A stretch of 35,536 nucleotides of DNA from Bdellovibrionales bacterium (GCA_022842925.1 JALHOQ010000011.1:1-35536); one strand, 5' to 3'; counted from the first letter of the stretch, positions 9,619-19,627 are shown. Translations and numbers: made by a program. Notes: generated by a model not told the origin, from the letters alone.

Positions 9619-10103
9619 AGAAACGAGTTTTGTTTGTGTGCCTGGGGAATATCTGCCGCTCCCCCGCCGCCGAGGGCATTTTTATAAAAATGGTTCAGGA
9701 TGCCGGACTTCAAGACGTGATACACATTGACTCCGCCGGTACCGGCGGTTGGCATGTGGGCGATGGCCCCGACAATAGAATGATTCGACACGCCAAGCAG
9801 CGCGGCTATGACCTCTCGCAGTTGGAAGCGCGACAGTTTTCAAGCCCCGACGACTTTCATAATTTCGATTATATCTTGACCATGGATAACTCCAACTATC
9901 GAAACGTCACCAGCCTTGACGTTAAAAAGGAGCATCACCATAAGGTGAAGCTTATGACATCATTCTGCCGTGTTCACAAAATCGGCGAAGTGCCGGACCC
10001 CTATTACAAAGAAGACGAAGGGTTCGAGCATGTTCTCGACCTACTTGAAGACGCGTGCACGGAACTGCTCAATCATATAAAAACCGAACTGGGGAGAAGC
10101 TGA
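9615..10103 (+). CDS. Low molecular weight protein-tyrosine phosphatase
   Basis: CLGNICRSPAAEGIF P-loop (CxGNxCRSP) and GEVPDPYY (DP general acid). ATGA overlap with msrB. Confidence 0.93.
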   Translation: MKKRVLFVCLGNICRSPAAEGIFIKMVQDAGLQDVIHIDSAGTGGWHVGDGPDNRMIRHAKQRGYDLSQLEARQFSSPDDFHNFDYILTMDNSNYRNVTSLDVKKEHHHKVKLMTSFCRVHKIGEVPDPYYKEDEGFEHVLDLLEDACTELLNHIKTELGRS

Positions 10104-11110
10104 TGAATCCGTTCTGGGCCTTAAGAGTTCACGAGCCCACGAGCGGCATCGGTCACGCCTACACCAACCTCGAGCAGATCAAACTCGAACAGCTCACCCA
10201 GGGCGACGTGACCGTTGAAGTGCATTACTCCGGCATCAATTTCAAAGATGCGCTCGCCACCACGGGCCGCGGTAAAATAATGAAACGCTATCCCCTCAAT
10301 GCCGGTATTGACGCGGCGGGGATCGTGATCGAATCCCGCAATCCGCAGATTAAGGTGGGCCAGAAAGTGCTCGTCGCCGGAGCCGGCACAGGTGAGAGTT
10401 TCGACGGCGGGTTCGCCGAAATCATGCGAGCCAATAGCGAGTCCGTGGTACCGCTGCCCGAAGGCCTCGACCTAAGAGAGGCCATGATCCTGGGAACGGC
10501 GGGATTTACCGCCGCCCTAGCTCTTCATCGAATGTTAGAGAATCACCAGAAACCGCCGATGGGCCCGATTCTTGTGACCGGCGCCAGCGGCGGCGTCGGC
10601 AGCTTTGCCGTGCAGTTGTTTTCGCAAATGGGCTTTGCTGTGCACGCCGTGAGCGGAAAGCATGAGGCGATTCGCTATCTCGAAACTCTCGGAGCCGAAA
10701 AAGTAATCCCGCCCTCTGAACTCGGGCTTGGCTCCCGGCCCCTGGAATCGGTCAAATACGGCGGCGTGGTCGACAACGTCGGCGGAAAACTACTCACGCA
10801 AGCGATGGCGCACACTCAGCTCTGGGGCAACATCTGCTGCATCGGCCTCGCCGACAGCCCCGACTTGCACGCCACGGTGCTGCCCTTGATCTTAAGAGGC
10901 GTGAGCCTCTTGGGCGTGAGCTCGAACAATACGCCACACGAGCTGCGCGTGAAGCTGTGGAACAAGCTCGGTCAGGAATGGAAGCCGCGCCACCTCGAAC
11001 GCACGCTCACCCGAACGGTTGAACTCAAAGACGCCATGGAGGCCTGCGAGGACCTGATGCATCGGCGAGTTACGGGCCGAATCCTCGTGCGGATCCGGCA
11101 AGGGGAGTAA
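10103..11110 (+). CDS. YhdH/YhfP-type quinone oxidoreductase (zinc-independent MDR family)
   Basis: SGINFKDALATTGRGKIMKRYPLNAGIDAAGIV, LVTGASGGVGSFAVQL. Start ATG overlaps the upstream stop (TGATG). Confidence 0.9.
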   Translation: MNPFWALRVHEPTSGIGHAYTNLEQIKLEQLTQGDVTVEVHYSGINFKDALATTGRGKIMKRYPLNAGIDAAGIVIESRNPQIKVGQKVLVAGAGTGESFDGGFAEIMRANSESVVPLPEGLDLREAMILGTAGFTAALALHRMLENHQKPPMGPILVTGASGGVGSFAVQLFSQMGFAVHAVSGKHEAIRYLETLGAEKVIPPSELGLGSRPLESVKYGGVVDNVGGKLLTQAMAHTQLWGNICCIGLADSPDLHATVLPLILRGVSLLGVSSNNTPHELRVKLWNKLGQEWKPRHLERTLTRTVELKDAMEACEDLMHRRVTGRILVRIRQGE

Positions 11111-11114
11111 ATAT

Positions 11115-11990
11115 ATGGCGCAGGTTTCGGCAGTGGAAGGGAACCGTCAGCTCCTCGACGGCGGCGCTATGTTCGGCAATGCACCCCGGCCGGTTTGGGA
11201 AAAATGGATCGCCCCGGACGAACTGGGTCGGATTCCGCTCGCCTGTCGGGCGCTGTTGATTGAAACCGACGGCCGCAAAATCCTGTGTGAGGCCGGAATC
11301 GGCGCTTTTTTTGAACCCAAGCTAGCCGATCGCTTCGGAGTCCAGTCGCCCGACCGCCATCTCTTAATCGAAAATCTGGCGGCCTTAGGTGTACAGCCCG
11401 ACGCCATCGACTACGTCATTCTGTCCCATCTGCACTTCGACCACGCCGGCGGCCTGCTGCCGACTTATAAGGAAATGCAGGAGGGACGTAAAGAACTCGT
11501 GTTTCCCAAGGCGAAGTTCATTGTCGGCGAACAAGCCTGGGCCCGGGCCCTCAATCCTCACTCCCGCGATCGCGCCTCCTTCGTGCCCGAACTCAATCAG
11601 TTGCTCCAAACCTCGGGCCGCTTGATTGTGTATCCCAAAGATCAACTCCCAGCCGAAATCTCCCGACGCTTTGAATTTATCGAGAGCGAGGGCCACACCC
11701 CAGGTCAGATGCACACCCTTTTCAAGGGCGACACCAAAAAAGTCTTCTTTTGCGGTGATTTAATCCCCGGTCGCCCCTGGGTGCACCTCCCCATAACCAT
11801 GGGTTATGACCGCTTTCCCGAAAAGCTTATCGATGAAAAGGCCGCAGTTTACCAACGCGCGGAGAAAGAACACTGGCTGTTGTTTTTCACCCACGATCCC
11901 GGCGCCGCCGCATCTGAAGTCAAATCCAGCGCTTCGGGCCGATATGAGCCCGTGCAAGTCCAGGAACAGTTGATCAGACAGGAAGTCTAA
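11115..11990 (+). CDS. MBL fold metallo-hydrolase
   Basis: LSHLHFDHAGGL (HxHxDH) and EGHTPGQMHTLF, FCGDLIP. Confidence 0.92.
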   Translation: MAQVSAVEGNRQLLDGGAMFGNAPRPVWEKWIAPDELGRIPLACRALLIETDGRKILCEAGIGAFFEPKLADRFGVQSPDRHLLIENLAALGVQPDAIDYVILSHLHFDHAGGLLPTYKEMQEGRKELVFPKAKFIVGEQAWARALNPHSRDRASFVPELNQLLQTSGRLIVYPKDQLPAEISRRFEFIESEGHTPGQMHTLFKGDTKKVFFCGDLIPGRPWVHLPITMGYDRFPEKLIDEKAAVYQRAEKEHWLLFFTHDPGAAASEVKSSASGRYEPVQVQEQLIRQEV

Positions 11991-12097
11991 ACCTACTTGG
12001 CCGATTTAAATTATTTGCTCGACGCAGGGTTTTTCTGACTAATTCTCGACTTTACCTTTATATCTGTCCCGACCAGAATGGTTTTCCGGGGGATAAA

Positions 12098-13114
12098 ATG
12101 GGTATCGAAGATCGCGTGGAACGCGTTCTGAAAAAGCTAAAGCTTAACAAATTTTATCCGTTCCCGTTTGCTCGCTCCGGATTTTGGCAAACCATATACG
12201 GGGTTTACTGGCCGATTCTCAAGCCCTCCAAGCCCGACCACTTCCACCACCTCATTCTTCCCGACGGAGATATTCTTGTGGTGGCTGAGAATCGTCCTCA
12301 GCAGTGGTCTCCTGGTAAACGCATCATGGTTCTCGTGCACGGAACCACCGGCTGTTACGAGTCCACGTACATGCAGCGCATGTGCCGCCGACTGTGCAAA
12401 AAAGGCTATCTCGTCTTACGACTCAACCTGCGCTTCTGCGGTCCCGGCCGCGGCCTAGCCCGTAAGCCCTATCACGGTGGCATCAGCGACGACACTCGCT
12501 ACATTCTCGAGTGGATCAAGCGCCAGTATCCGACTTCGCCCGTCACTCAGATCGGATTCTCACTTGGCGGAAATGTGACCTTAAAGATGGCGGGCGAAGA
12601 CGGCTCACGACCGGCCGGCAATCTAGACAGTATCGTGGCCCTGTCGCCACCCGTGGATTTGGCAGCCGCCGCCGCTCGAATGGACCAGCGCGAGAACCGA
12701 CTTTTTCAAAAAGTGTTCTTAAGCTATCTGAAGCACGACGTGAAGCTCATGGAAGATCTCTATCCGGAAGTGGGCAGAATCGAATTTCCAAAAGATCTGA
12801 CCATCCGCAAATTCGATGAACTTTACTCGGCCCCTCGCAGCGGCTATGCCACAGCCGCCGAGTACTACACGAAGTGCAGCAGCATCCATTACATTCCCGA
12901 AATAAAGATTCCGACACTGATTCTCGCCGCCCACGACGACCCGGTCGTCAATACTCACGGACTTTTCGATCTTCCCCATCGCAGCAATATCGATGTGCTG
13001 CTCACCGAACGGGGCGGCCACATGGGCTTTCTCGGCTGGGGCACAGATTACAGCGAAGTCCGCTGGTCCGACCAAGCCGTCACCCGCTGGATGGAAGACA
13101 CCCTCGCAATCTAA
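12098..13114 (+). CDS. Alpha/beta hydrolase (YheT-like)
   Basis: MVLVHGTTGCYESTYMQRMCRRLCKKGYLVLRLNLRFCGPGRG; GFSLGGN nucleophile; HDDPVV; GGHMGF. Confidence 0.9.
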   Translation: MGIEDRVERVLKKLKLNKFYPFPFARSGFWQTIYGVYWPILKPSKPDHFHHLILPDGDILVVAENRPQQWSPGKRIMVLVHGTTGCYESTYMQRMCRRLCKKGYLVLRLNLRFCGPGRGLARKPYHGGISDDTRYILEWIKRQYPTSPVTQIGFSLGGNVTLKMAGEDGSRPAGNLDSIVALSPPVDLAAAAARMDQRENRLFQKVFLSYLKHDVKLMEDLYPEVGRIEFPKDLTIRKFDELYSAPRSGYATAAEYYTKCSSIHYIPEIKIPTLILAAHDDPVVNTHGLFDLPHRSNIDVLLTERGGHMGFLGWGTDYSEVRWSDQAVTRWMEDTLAI

Positions 13115-13136
13115 GGTATGCCGTTCCTATTCGCGA
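13112..13136 (+). repeat. Copy 1 of stop-codon-abutting repeat TAAGGTAYGCCGTTCC...CGCGA
   Basis: TAAGGTATGCCGTTCCTATTCGCGA; its TAA is the stop codon of the hydrolase. 23/25 identical to 32567-32591. Confidence 0.7.
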
Positions 13137-13228
13137 CACGCCGTACCTCACTCCGACCTTGGTCCAACTGCCATTGCCTTAAGCACAATGCCGACCTACG
13201 CTTTTTTCATAAGCTTCGGGGGGAAGTT

Positions 13229-13624
13229 ATGAAATATCTAATCGGTTTGATGATTTTACTCGGCACAGGCCAGGCTTTTGCGCAGGAACGGGATTGTTTC
13301 GCACCTTGGGGCGGCTACGTCCGTCACGGTTCAGACGTCATGGCTTATAAAGATCAACGACCCACCGGCGGAGCCCGCTGCGAATACCAGTGGCGGCGCT
13401 GTAACGACGGCTTTCTATCGGGCTGGTACCAATACAGCAGCTGCCAAGAAGACTACTCCTGCAACACGCCCGAATTCGGTTACATGTCGCACTATCAATC
13501 GGTTACGGCCTACATGAATTCAGATGTTTGGGCGCCCAACCGCTGCCAAAGCGAAATCCGCACCTGCATCTACGGCCGGCTCGACGGTTCCTACCGGTAC
13601 AGCTATTGCCGCGAACATAATTAA
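13229..13624 (+). CDS. Secreted Cys-rich protein with internal tandem duplication (unknown function)
   Basis: Signal peptide MKYLIGLMILLGTGQAFAQ, then two copies of C-x27-C-x6-C-x13-C. Confidence 0.75.
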   Translation: MKYLIGLMILLGTGQAFAQERDCFAPWGGYVRHGSDVMAYKDQRPTGGARCEYQWRRCNDGFLSGWYQYSSCQEDYSCNTPEFGYMSHYQSVTAYMNSDVWAPNRCQSEIRTCIYGRLDGSYRYSYCREHN

Positions 13625-14367
13625 CGGCGACGGAGCCATGACCGCACCAGTTGAAAATAAACGGCCATGGCGAACAGCCCGCCCGATATCAAACAGGGCA
13701 AAATAAAGCCGCGAAACTGCCAAGAGCGGAACACGGGGACACCGGCCGCGGAGCCGGCGGTATAAAAGATGATGATCCCGATCCGCATTAGGTTCGCTAT
13801 CCATTCGTCCTCAACCCCATCGATACGCTTCCGGTTCAAGAAGCGTACAATTCCGATCCCGAGGTCGGTCGTCACTCCTGTTAAATGGGTTGTGCGCACC
13901 ACGGAGCGCGACACCAAAGTAATCGTGCCGTTTTGAACCCCGCAGGTGAAGCAGAGAAGGCTAACCAGCACGTAGCCGCGCAAGCTCGAAATCGGCACGC
14001 CCCACTCGCCGAACAAGTTATTAAAGCCGCCGACGGCGATCATCAGGGTGAGCACGAAGAGGAAGCCGAAGACGATGAAATACTTGGGCTTTTTTCGTAA
14101 TTTCAGGCGCAAATCGACCAGAATTCCGCTCACCATAGACCCGAGCAAAAAGGTCCCCGGAATGATCAAAAGGCCCACGGCCTGGGGGTAGTTGTTGCTC
14201 TCGAATTCCAGGGCAAAGAGGGTGGCGAATCCGGTGACATGGGAGACGAAGCTATGGACTGCCATTAAGCCGCCCACATTCAGCAGTCCGGCCTGAAATG
14301 CCAGAATCATCCAGATCGCAATATTGCCTCGAGTATAGGCGGATATGTTTTCGCTGCCAAAAATCAC
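13621..14367 (-). CDS. YoaK family (DUF1275) membrane protein
   Basis: AFQAGLLNVGGLMAVHSFVSHVTGFAT...CGVQNGTITLVSRSVVRTTHLTGVTTDLGI is the DUF1275 signature. Confidence 0.88.
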   Translation of the reverse strand: MIFGSENISAYTRGNIAIWMILAFQAGLLNVGGLMAVHSFVSHVTGFATLFALEFESNNYPQAVGLLIIPGTFLLGSMVSGILVDLRLKLRKKPKYFIVFGFLFVLTLMIAVGGFNNLFGEWGVPISSLRGYVLVSLLCFTCGVQNGTITLVSRSVVRTTHLTGVTTDLGIGIVRFLNRKRIDGVEDEWIANLMRIGIIIFYTAGSAAGVPVFRSWQFRGFILPCLISGGLFAMAVYFQLVRSWLRRR

Positions 14368-14475
14368 GAGTTGCTCACCTTCGCCAATAAAAATTTTAAG
14401 GCATCCGCACCCTTATGTAAATCTAACGAGGAAAACGTTGCCACTGCCCCAGGCCTCGCTTAAGGTCCTTTTTCC

Positions 14476-16362
14476 ATGCAAGAAAACATAAGAAACATCT
14501 GTATTATCGCGCACGTCGATCACGGCAAGACTACGCTTGTCGACCACCTTCTACGCCAGAGCGGGACCTTCTCCGAGCGGGCCCAGCTTGAAGACCGGGT
14601 CATGGACTCCATGGACCTTGAGCGAGAACGAGGTATCACCATTCAGGCCAAGAACGCGGCCATTCATTACAAGGATGTGCGCATCAACATCGTGGATACT
14701 CCCGGACACGCCGACTTCGGCGGCGAAGTGGAGCGGATCCTCGGCATGGTGGACGGCGCAGTTCTACTGGTGGACGCAGCCGAAGGCCCTCTTCCGCAAA
14801 CCCGTTTTGTTTTGCAGAAAGCGCTCGAGCGCGGCCATCGCATCATTCTCTGTGTAAACAAAGTCGACCGACCCGAGTGCTCGGACGGCCTGCGCACCAA
14901 AGAAGTCGTGAATCAGGCCTTCGATTTATTTATCGATCTCGGCGCCAGTGAAGAGCAGGCCGATTTTCCGATTGTTTACGCCACCGCCCGTGCCGGCTGG
15001 TGCACGACAGATCCCGCAGAGGTGCCAGCTCTGATCTCGGGCGAGAAAAAAGGCTCTCTTCAACCGTTGTTCGATTTAATTGTATCGACCATTAAACCAC
15101 CTAAAATTTTAGAAGGTGCCAGCTTTCAGATGATGGCGGCCAACCTCGGCTGGTCTGATTTTGTGGGTCGTTTGGCCATCGGCCGAATTCTCTCCGGAAA
15201 ACTGACCGTTGGCCAACGGGCCTACCGCTTCGGCGTGGATGATGCCGGCAAAGAATTGACCGAGGGCTTTACCGTGACCAAGCTATTCCGCTATGCGGGA
15301 CTGCTACAAACGGAAGTGAAGGAGCTTAACGCCGGCGATGTGGGCGTGATTGCAGGGGCCGAGAATTTCCAGATCGGCGATACGGTCGGTGGCGAAGAGT
15401 CGACCGCCCGCCTCCCCCGCATCGAGGTCAATAAGCCTACATTAGCGATGGTCTTTTCGGTGAACACGGCGCCCTTCTCCGGCCGCGACGGTGACGCCGT
15501 CCAATCGCGTAAGCTGCGCGAGCGCCTGCTGAAAGAAGTCCGCCACAACGTGGCCGTGAGATTTGAAGAAACCGAAGTCCCCGACCAATTCCGCCTTCTC
15601 GGCCGCGGTGAACTGCAGTTTGCCATCATCATTGAGCAAATGCGTCGCGAGGGTATGGAGTTTATGGTGGGTCGCCCCGAAGTACTGCTGAAAACGGAAA
15701 ACGGCCAGAAAATGGAGCCACTGGAACGGGCAACCTTAGACCTGCCCGAGGAATTCGCCAGCGCCGTGACCCGGATGTTTCAGGAACGTAAAGGAATTTT
15801 AATGTCTTACGAGGCCGTGGGAACCCATTCGGGACCCAGCGGCACCCAAAATCGCGTTCGACTCGAGTTCGATGTTCCGACGCGCGGCCTTTTGGGAATG
15901 CGCACCAAGTACCTGACCACGACGAAAGGCGAAGGCCTATTCTCATCGCAGATGGTCGGCTACACCGAGTGGAAGGGCGAAATGCTTCACCGCTCAAACG
16001 GTGCGCTAATTGCCGATCGTGACGGATTCGCGACAGAATACGCTCTATTGAATTTAGACGACCGGGGCTTGATGTTTATTAAGCCGGGCGTCGAGGTCTA
16101 TGAGGGCATGATTATTGGGGAATTTAACAAAGAGAACGACCTGAACGTGAACCCGACTCGAGAGAAAAAGCTCACCAACGTGCGGGCAGCCGGAAGCGAC
16201 CATTATGAGGCGCTCAAGGGGACCCGGGAGATGACTCTGGAGCGGTGTATTGAATGGATTGAGCAGGACGAATGGATTGAGGTCACGCCCCAAAACATAC
16301 GTATGCGTAAGAAGACGTTAAAGGGCAACTCACGCAGTATTGTTCGCCGGACCGACGACTAG
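14476..16362 (+). CDS. typA: Ribosome-associated GTPase TypA/BipA
   Basis: [81 protein letters not shown]. Confidence 0.97.
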   Translation: MQENIRNICIIAHVDHGKTTLVDHLLRQSGTFSERAQLEDRVMDSMDLERERGITIQAKNAAIHYKDVRINIVDTPGHADFGGEVERILGMVDGAVLLVDAAEGPLPQTRFVLQKALERGHRIILCVNKVDRPECSDGLRTKEVVNQAFDLFIDLGASEEQADFPIVYATARAGWCTTDPAEVPALISGEKKGSLQPLFDLIVSTIKPPKILEGASFQMMAANLGWSDFVGRLAIGRILSGKLTVGQRAYRFGVDDAGKELTEGFTVTKLFRYAGLLQTEVKELNAGDVGVIAGAENFQIGDTVGGEESTARLPRIEVNKPTLAMVFSVNTAPFSGRDGDAVQSRKLRERLLKEVRHNVAVRFEETEVPDQFRLLGRGELQFAIIIEQMRREGMEFMVGRPEVLLKTENGQKMEPLERATLDLPEEFASAVTRMFQERKGILMSYEAVGTHSGPSGTQNRVRLEFDVPTRGLLGMRTKYLTTTKGEGLFSSQMVGYTEWKGEMLHRSNGALIADRDGFATEYALLNLDDRGLMFIKPGVEVYEGMIIGEFNKENDLNVNPTREKKLTNVRAAGSDHYEALKGTREMTLERCIEWIEQDEWIEVTPQNIRMRKKTLKGNSRSIVRRTDD

Positions 16363-16552
16363 GATCTACCTGGACCGAGTTTAAAAAACCTTGGAACCCA
16401 CGCCAGCAGCGGATTCCCCTTGCTGAATTTACGCCCTGTGATAATCTTATCCTCAGAATTTTGGTCCCGATCCGCCACAGAACTCGTAAGTGCATGGTGC
16501 CTTCCAGTCTCTCTCAGTGGCTTGTAAGTTCGGCCAAAGAGGAGAAAAAATA

Positions 16553-16930
16553 ATGGGTAAAAAACTCTACGTAGGCAATCTGCCCTACTCGACAGACGAT
16601 GCAGCTCTCGAGAGCCAGTTTAGCGCTTTCGGTAAAGTTGAATCTGCTCGCGTGATCACAGATCGCGACACTGGCCGCAGCAAAGGCTTCGGCTTTGTGG
16701 AAATGTCTTCGGACGACGACGCCAACAAAGCGATCGAGACACTGAACGGCCAAGCTATGGGCGGTCGTAATTTGACTGTTTCTGAAGCTCGCCCGCAGGC
16801 CCCCCGTGAAGGTGGCCGTGGTGGTGGCGGCGGTGGACGCGGTGGCGGCGGCTTCGGCGGCGGCGGACGCGGCGGCGGCGGTGGTGGCTACGGCGGTGGA
16901 CGCGGTGGCAACGGCGGCGGACGCTACTAA
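16553..16930 (+). CDS. RNA-binding protein: RRM domain plus Gly/Arg-rich tail
   Basis: RNP2 KLYVGNLPY, RNP1 KGFGFVEM, then a GGRGGGGGGRGGGGFGGGG... tail; RBS ggagaaaa upstream of ATG 16553. Confidence 0.93.
   Translation: MGKKLYVGNLPYSTDDAALESQFSAFGKVESARVITDRDTGRSKGFGFVEMSSDDDANKAIETLNGQAMGGRNLTVSEARPQAPREGGRGGGGGGRGGGGFGGGGRGGGGGGYGGGRGGNGGGRY
16809..16929 (+). repeat. Low-complexity GGN/CGN repeat encoding the Gly/Arg-rich tail
   Basis: Iterated ggtggcggcggtggacgcggt units in frame within the RRM gene. Confidence 0.85.
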
Positions 16931-16963
16931 ATAATAAGACTAGTTTATAAGCTGAATTTGACT

Positions 16964-16992
16964 AAAGGCCTGGTTTCGACCGGGCCTTTTTT
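16964..16992 (+). terminator. Rho-independent terminator of the RRM gene
   Basis: AAAGGCCTGGT-TTCG-ACCGGGCCTTT: 11-bp stem (one G-U), UUCG tetraloop, followed by a T tract. Confidence 0.92.
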
Positions 16993-17035
16993 GTTTACGT
17001 TTTCTATGGCGGCGTGAACCTCTATCATTAGTGGA

Positions 17036-17791
17036 ATGAGTAAGCCCAATATCGAAGACAAGAAAATGTTCCTGCTCGCCTCCGCCTCGAGTGAACGAAT
17101 CAAGTGGCTCCAAGATATAATTGAAAAGCATATTTCGCGGGCCGCGATTTTTGTCGCGCGCGATGGCCTCGACGCCGCGGCCAAATTGCAAAATGCCCCA
17201 CCTCATGTCGTGATCACGGATATTGAATTGCCGAAGACCAAACCCATGAAACTTGTCGAGCACGCGATGAATGTGCGCGGAGCAGATTCGACGTCGATTA
17301 TCGTCTGCGGTCCTTTGCCCAAGGAGGGCGAGTATTTGGATGAAATGGTGACTGGCAAGATCTGCTACTTTCACACGGAAAATGATGAGTCCGAGTTTTT
17401 GAAGGCCCTGATGAAGGCGTTGAACTTTTCGTCCCAGTCCACGCAGGCCGATTTCCATATCAAGTTCCTCGCGCCGGGCGAAGTGCTATTGAAAGAAGGC
17501 GACAAGGCGGATTTTGTATACTTCGTTAAAAAAGGACAACTCACAGCCTTTCGTGGACAAAAACCCGACGAGCAGGAGCTCGGAGCGATCTCCGTCGGCG
17601 AGTTCGTCGGTGAAATGGCCTACATCAACGGCGAACCCCGAAGCGCCTCGGTTAAAGCGGTCACCGACTGCGAGTTGATCGAAGTCGCTGTTGGAACTTT
17701 TGACAGCGTCTTATTCAAGCGCCCGGCCTGGTCAAAGGCGCTCATGATGACACTCTCGAAGAGAGTGAAAGCCGCCAATCAAACCAAATAA
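17036..17791 (+). CDS. Degenerate receiver-like domain fused to cyclic-nucleotide-binding domain
   Basis: N-terminal VVITDIELP receiver-like region; C-terminal PGEVLLKEGDKADFVYFVKKGQL...GEFVGEMAYINGEPRSASVKA cNMP-binding cassette. No HTH. Confidence 0.85.
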   Translation: MSKPNIEDKKMFLLASASSERIKWLQDIIEKHISRAAIFVARDGLDAAAKLQNAPPHVVITDIELPKTKPMKLVEHAMNVRGADSTSIIVCGPLPKEGEYLDEMVTGKICYFHTENDESEFLKALMKALNFSSQSTQADFHIKFLAPGEVLLKEGDKADFVYFVKKGQLTAFRGQKPDEQELGAISVGEFVGEMAYINGEPRSASVKAVTDCELIEVAVGTFDSVLFKRPAWSKALMMTLSKRVKAANQTK

Positions 17792-17813
17792 GGTACCAGG
17801 TTCTTTTTTCCGA
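17789..17813 (+). repeat. Divergent copy of stop-codon-abutting repeat (TAAGGTACCAGGTTCTTTTTTCCGA)
   Basis: 19/25 identical to the 32567 copy; the TAA is again the stop codon of the upstream gene. Confidence 0.5.
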
Positions 17814-17822
17814 GGCGTCGCG

Positions 17823-18257
17823 TCAGCTCTCTTGGTAAAACGACTGACGATAATTCATAGATAAATAATCGGCCGTCATTTTAAAGGGCACTTCGAAACC
17901 CGGTGGTAGTTCAGGATCGGATCCCGAAGCGATCAGATAAACGCTTTTGCCTTTGAGCCGGCGACCCAAATCCGTGCCGAGCAGGTCGGTGAAGCGATCA
18001 AAGAAGTTTTTCAGTAAACCGCTCATGGCGTACCAATAAACGGGCGTGGCAAACACGATGTGATCGGCTTCAGCCAATTTCGCGATAACCGATAAAAAAT
18101 CGTCCGCGCGATTTGTTTGGTGATCGTAATCGTAGGGATGAATGTTGAGCGTTCGCAAATCGATCAACTCATACTCGGCGAACGGACAAAGCTGTTCGAC
18201 AGCAGCGCGGGTATGACCATCACTGCGAGCGGACCCTAGAACCACGATGGTTTTCAT
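17823..18257 (-). CDS. NAD(P)H-dependent FMN reductase / flavodoxin-fold oxidoreductase
   Basis: VVLGSARSDGHTRAAVEQL; ADHIVFATPVYWYAMSGLLKNFFDRF. Confidence 0.9.
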   Translation of the reverse strand: MKTIVVLGSARSDGHTRAAVEQLCPFAEYELIDLRTLNIHPYDYDHQTNRADDFLSVIAKLAEADHIVFATPVYWYAMSGLLKNFFDRFTDLLGTDLGRRLKGKSVYLIASGSDPELPPGFEVPFKMTADYLSMNYRQSFYQES

Positions 18258-18899
18258 TTATTCCAACACCCTTCGCGCCCAAGCATAGTGCGTCTTATAC
18301 CAACCTTCGAATGGACGTAGCTGAATGCCGCCGTCGCTGGAGTCGAGAACCGTGTTCTCGTCGACATACAACAATGCGTGCGAAATTCGAGAAAAATCAT
18401 CGCTAAATAAAAAGATCAGATCGCCGGGCTTAAGATCCTCCGAGGCCGGCAGCATGCGACCGGCTTCGCTCGCCTGACGGTCGACCCTTGAACTGAAGCG
18501 AAGGCCGAAGGCGTAGTTGTAGACCCAAGCGGTAAAATTAGAGCAATCGAGCCCGCCCATGGCGGGTATATGACGATGGGCATAGGGGAGCCCGATCCAC
18601 TTCTTGGCCGCTTCGATCACGCGAATGCGCGACCACGCCAGCCGATTCGCCCCAGCGGGAAATTCCACCTGCGGATACGGCTGCGCGCACGGGCCGTAGG
18701 AACCACAGCAACTCAGCCACTCCGACTCCGCCACCTCGGTCTGGGGAAGAGAATCGCGATAAGCAAAATCGCCTGTGGGGGTAACCGACAGAGTGCGCTC
18801 CACAACAGGGGCGAGAAGCAGGTCCGTACAATCGAAGGCCCGAATGGCCTGCGCGGGAATAATAAAAAGCAGAGCATAGATCAAAGCCGTAACTGGCAC
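18258..18899 (-). CDS. Secreted NlpC/P60 family cell-wall endopeptidase
   Basis: GLDCSNFTAWVYNYAFG (catalytic Cys), LKPGDLIFLF, ISHALLYVDENTVLDS (His); N-terminal signal peptide. Confidence 0.9.
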   Translation of the reverse strand: MPVTALIYALLFIIPAQAIRAFDCTDLLLAPVVERTLSVTPTGDFAYRDSLPQTEVAESEWLSCCGSYGPCAQPYPQVEFPAGANRLAWSRIRVIEAAKKWIGLPYAHRHIPAMGGLDCSNFTAWVYNYAFGLRFSSRVDRQASEAGRMLPASEDLKPGDLIFLFSDDFSRISHALLYVDENTVLDSSDGGIQLRPFEGWYKTHYAWARRVLE

Positions 18900-18996
18900 G
18901 TCGGTCGCCTCCTGGGATTAGATAGACATCTCTTACGACTAAGTCGGTCCAATAGTCAAAAAGCTGAATTCTAAAAAGTGAATTTTACGGCAGGCT

Positions 18997-19599
18997 TTAA
19001 AACGAAAAATCCGAAACAACTGTCACGGCGGGATGCTCAAGTATCCACGATATCGGCAGGCTTTTTTCTGTGACCGCCTTCTTCATAATCGAGTGCTTTT
19101 TCTCGCCCTTAACCATGACCAGAATTTTCTTAGCGCGCATAAAGGCCGCGACTCCGTAGGTAAGACCCCAGGTCGGCTCACTTAAACCCAAATAGGTGCG
19201 GGTTTCTGAACTGAGTGGAACACAGCCGCCAATGAAACCACGGGGCAACCCCGGTTCATGAAAAGCCACATGTCCATTCACGCCCACACCGAGAATGGCG
19301 ACCTCAGCCAAGGACTCGCAATTTCCGATCCACTCCATTTGCGATAGGAACGGCTCGAGTTCGGCTTGAAAAAACTGGCGGAACTCGCCTTTACGCGGAC
19401 CTGTGATGATGTCGTCGATTTGCATCAGCCTTAGGGATTTTAATAACGCCGTCGGCTCCGCCGTCCAGCGGCGGTAAAGCGGCGTCGGGGTGCCTCCCGC
19501 GGGCACAAAAACACGTTGGCCTTTTTGAATCTCTTCATGAACCCAGGTCCAGGAATGCTTCACCCATTCGGTCTCGTCTTTTCCAATTAACACGCGCAT
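18997..19599 (-). CDS. Glucosamine-6-phosphate deaminase / 6-phosphogluconolactonase family protein (NagB-like)
   Basis: FVPAGGTPTPLYRRW, AILGVGVNGHVAFHEPG. Start MRVLIGKDE taken at 19599. Confidence 0.82.
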   Translation of the reverse strand: MRVLIGKDETEWVKHSWTWVHEEIQKGQRVFVPAGGTPTPLYRRWTAEPTALLKSLRLMQIDDIITGPRKGEFRQFFQAELEPFLSQMEWIGNCESLAEVAILGVGVNGHVAFHEPGLPRGFIGGCVPLSSETRTYLGLSEPTWGLTYGVAAFMRAKKILVMVKGEKKHSIMKKAVTEKSLPISWILEHPAVTVVSDFSF

Positions 19600-19627
19600 A
19601 ATAAAAATCATAGATGAGGTGACCGGT

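Noticed and set aside
13885-14100. 71-aa + strand ORF opposite the YoaK gene
   Set aside because: Shadow ORF; charged low-complexity tail, no support.
16809-16929. Repeated GGT/GGC units considered as a CRISPR or tandem-repeat array
   Set aside because: In-frame Gly/Arg-rich tail of the RRM protein; no spacers.
16940-17458. 172-aa - strand ORF opposite the receiver-like/cNMP gene
   Set aside because: Overlaps a terminator and a well-supported CDS; low-complexity basic composition and no motif.
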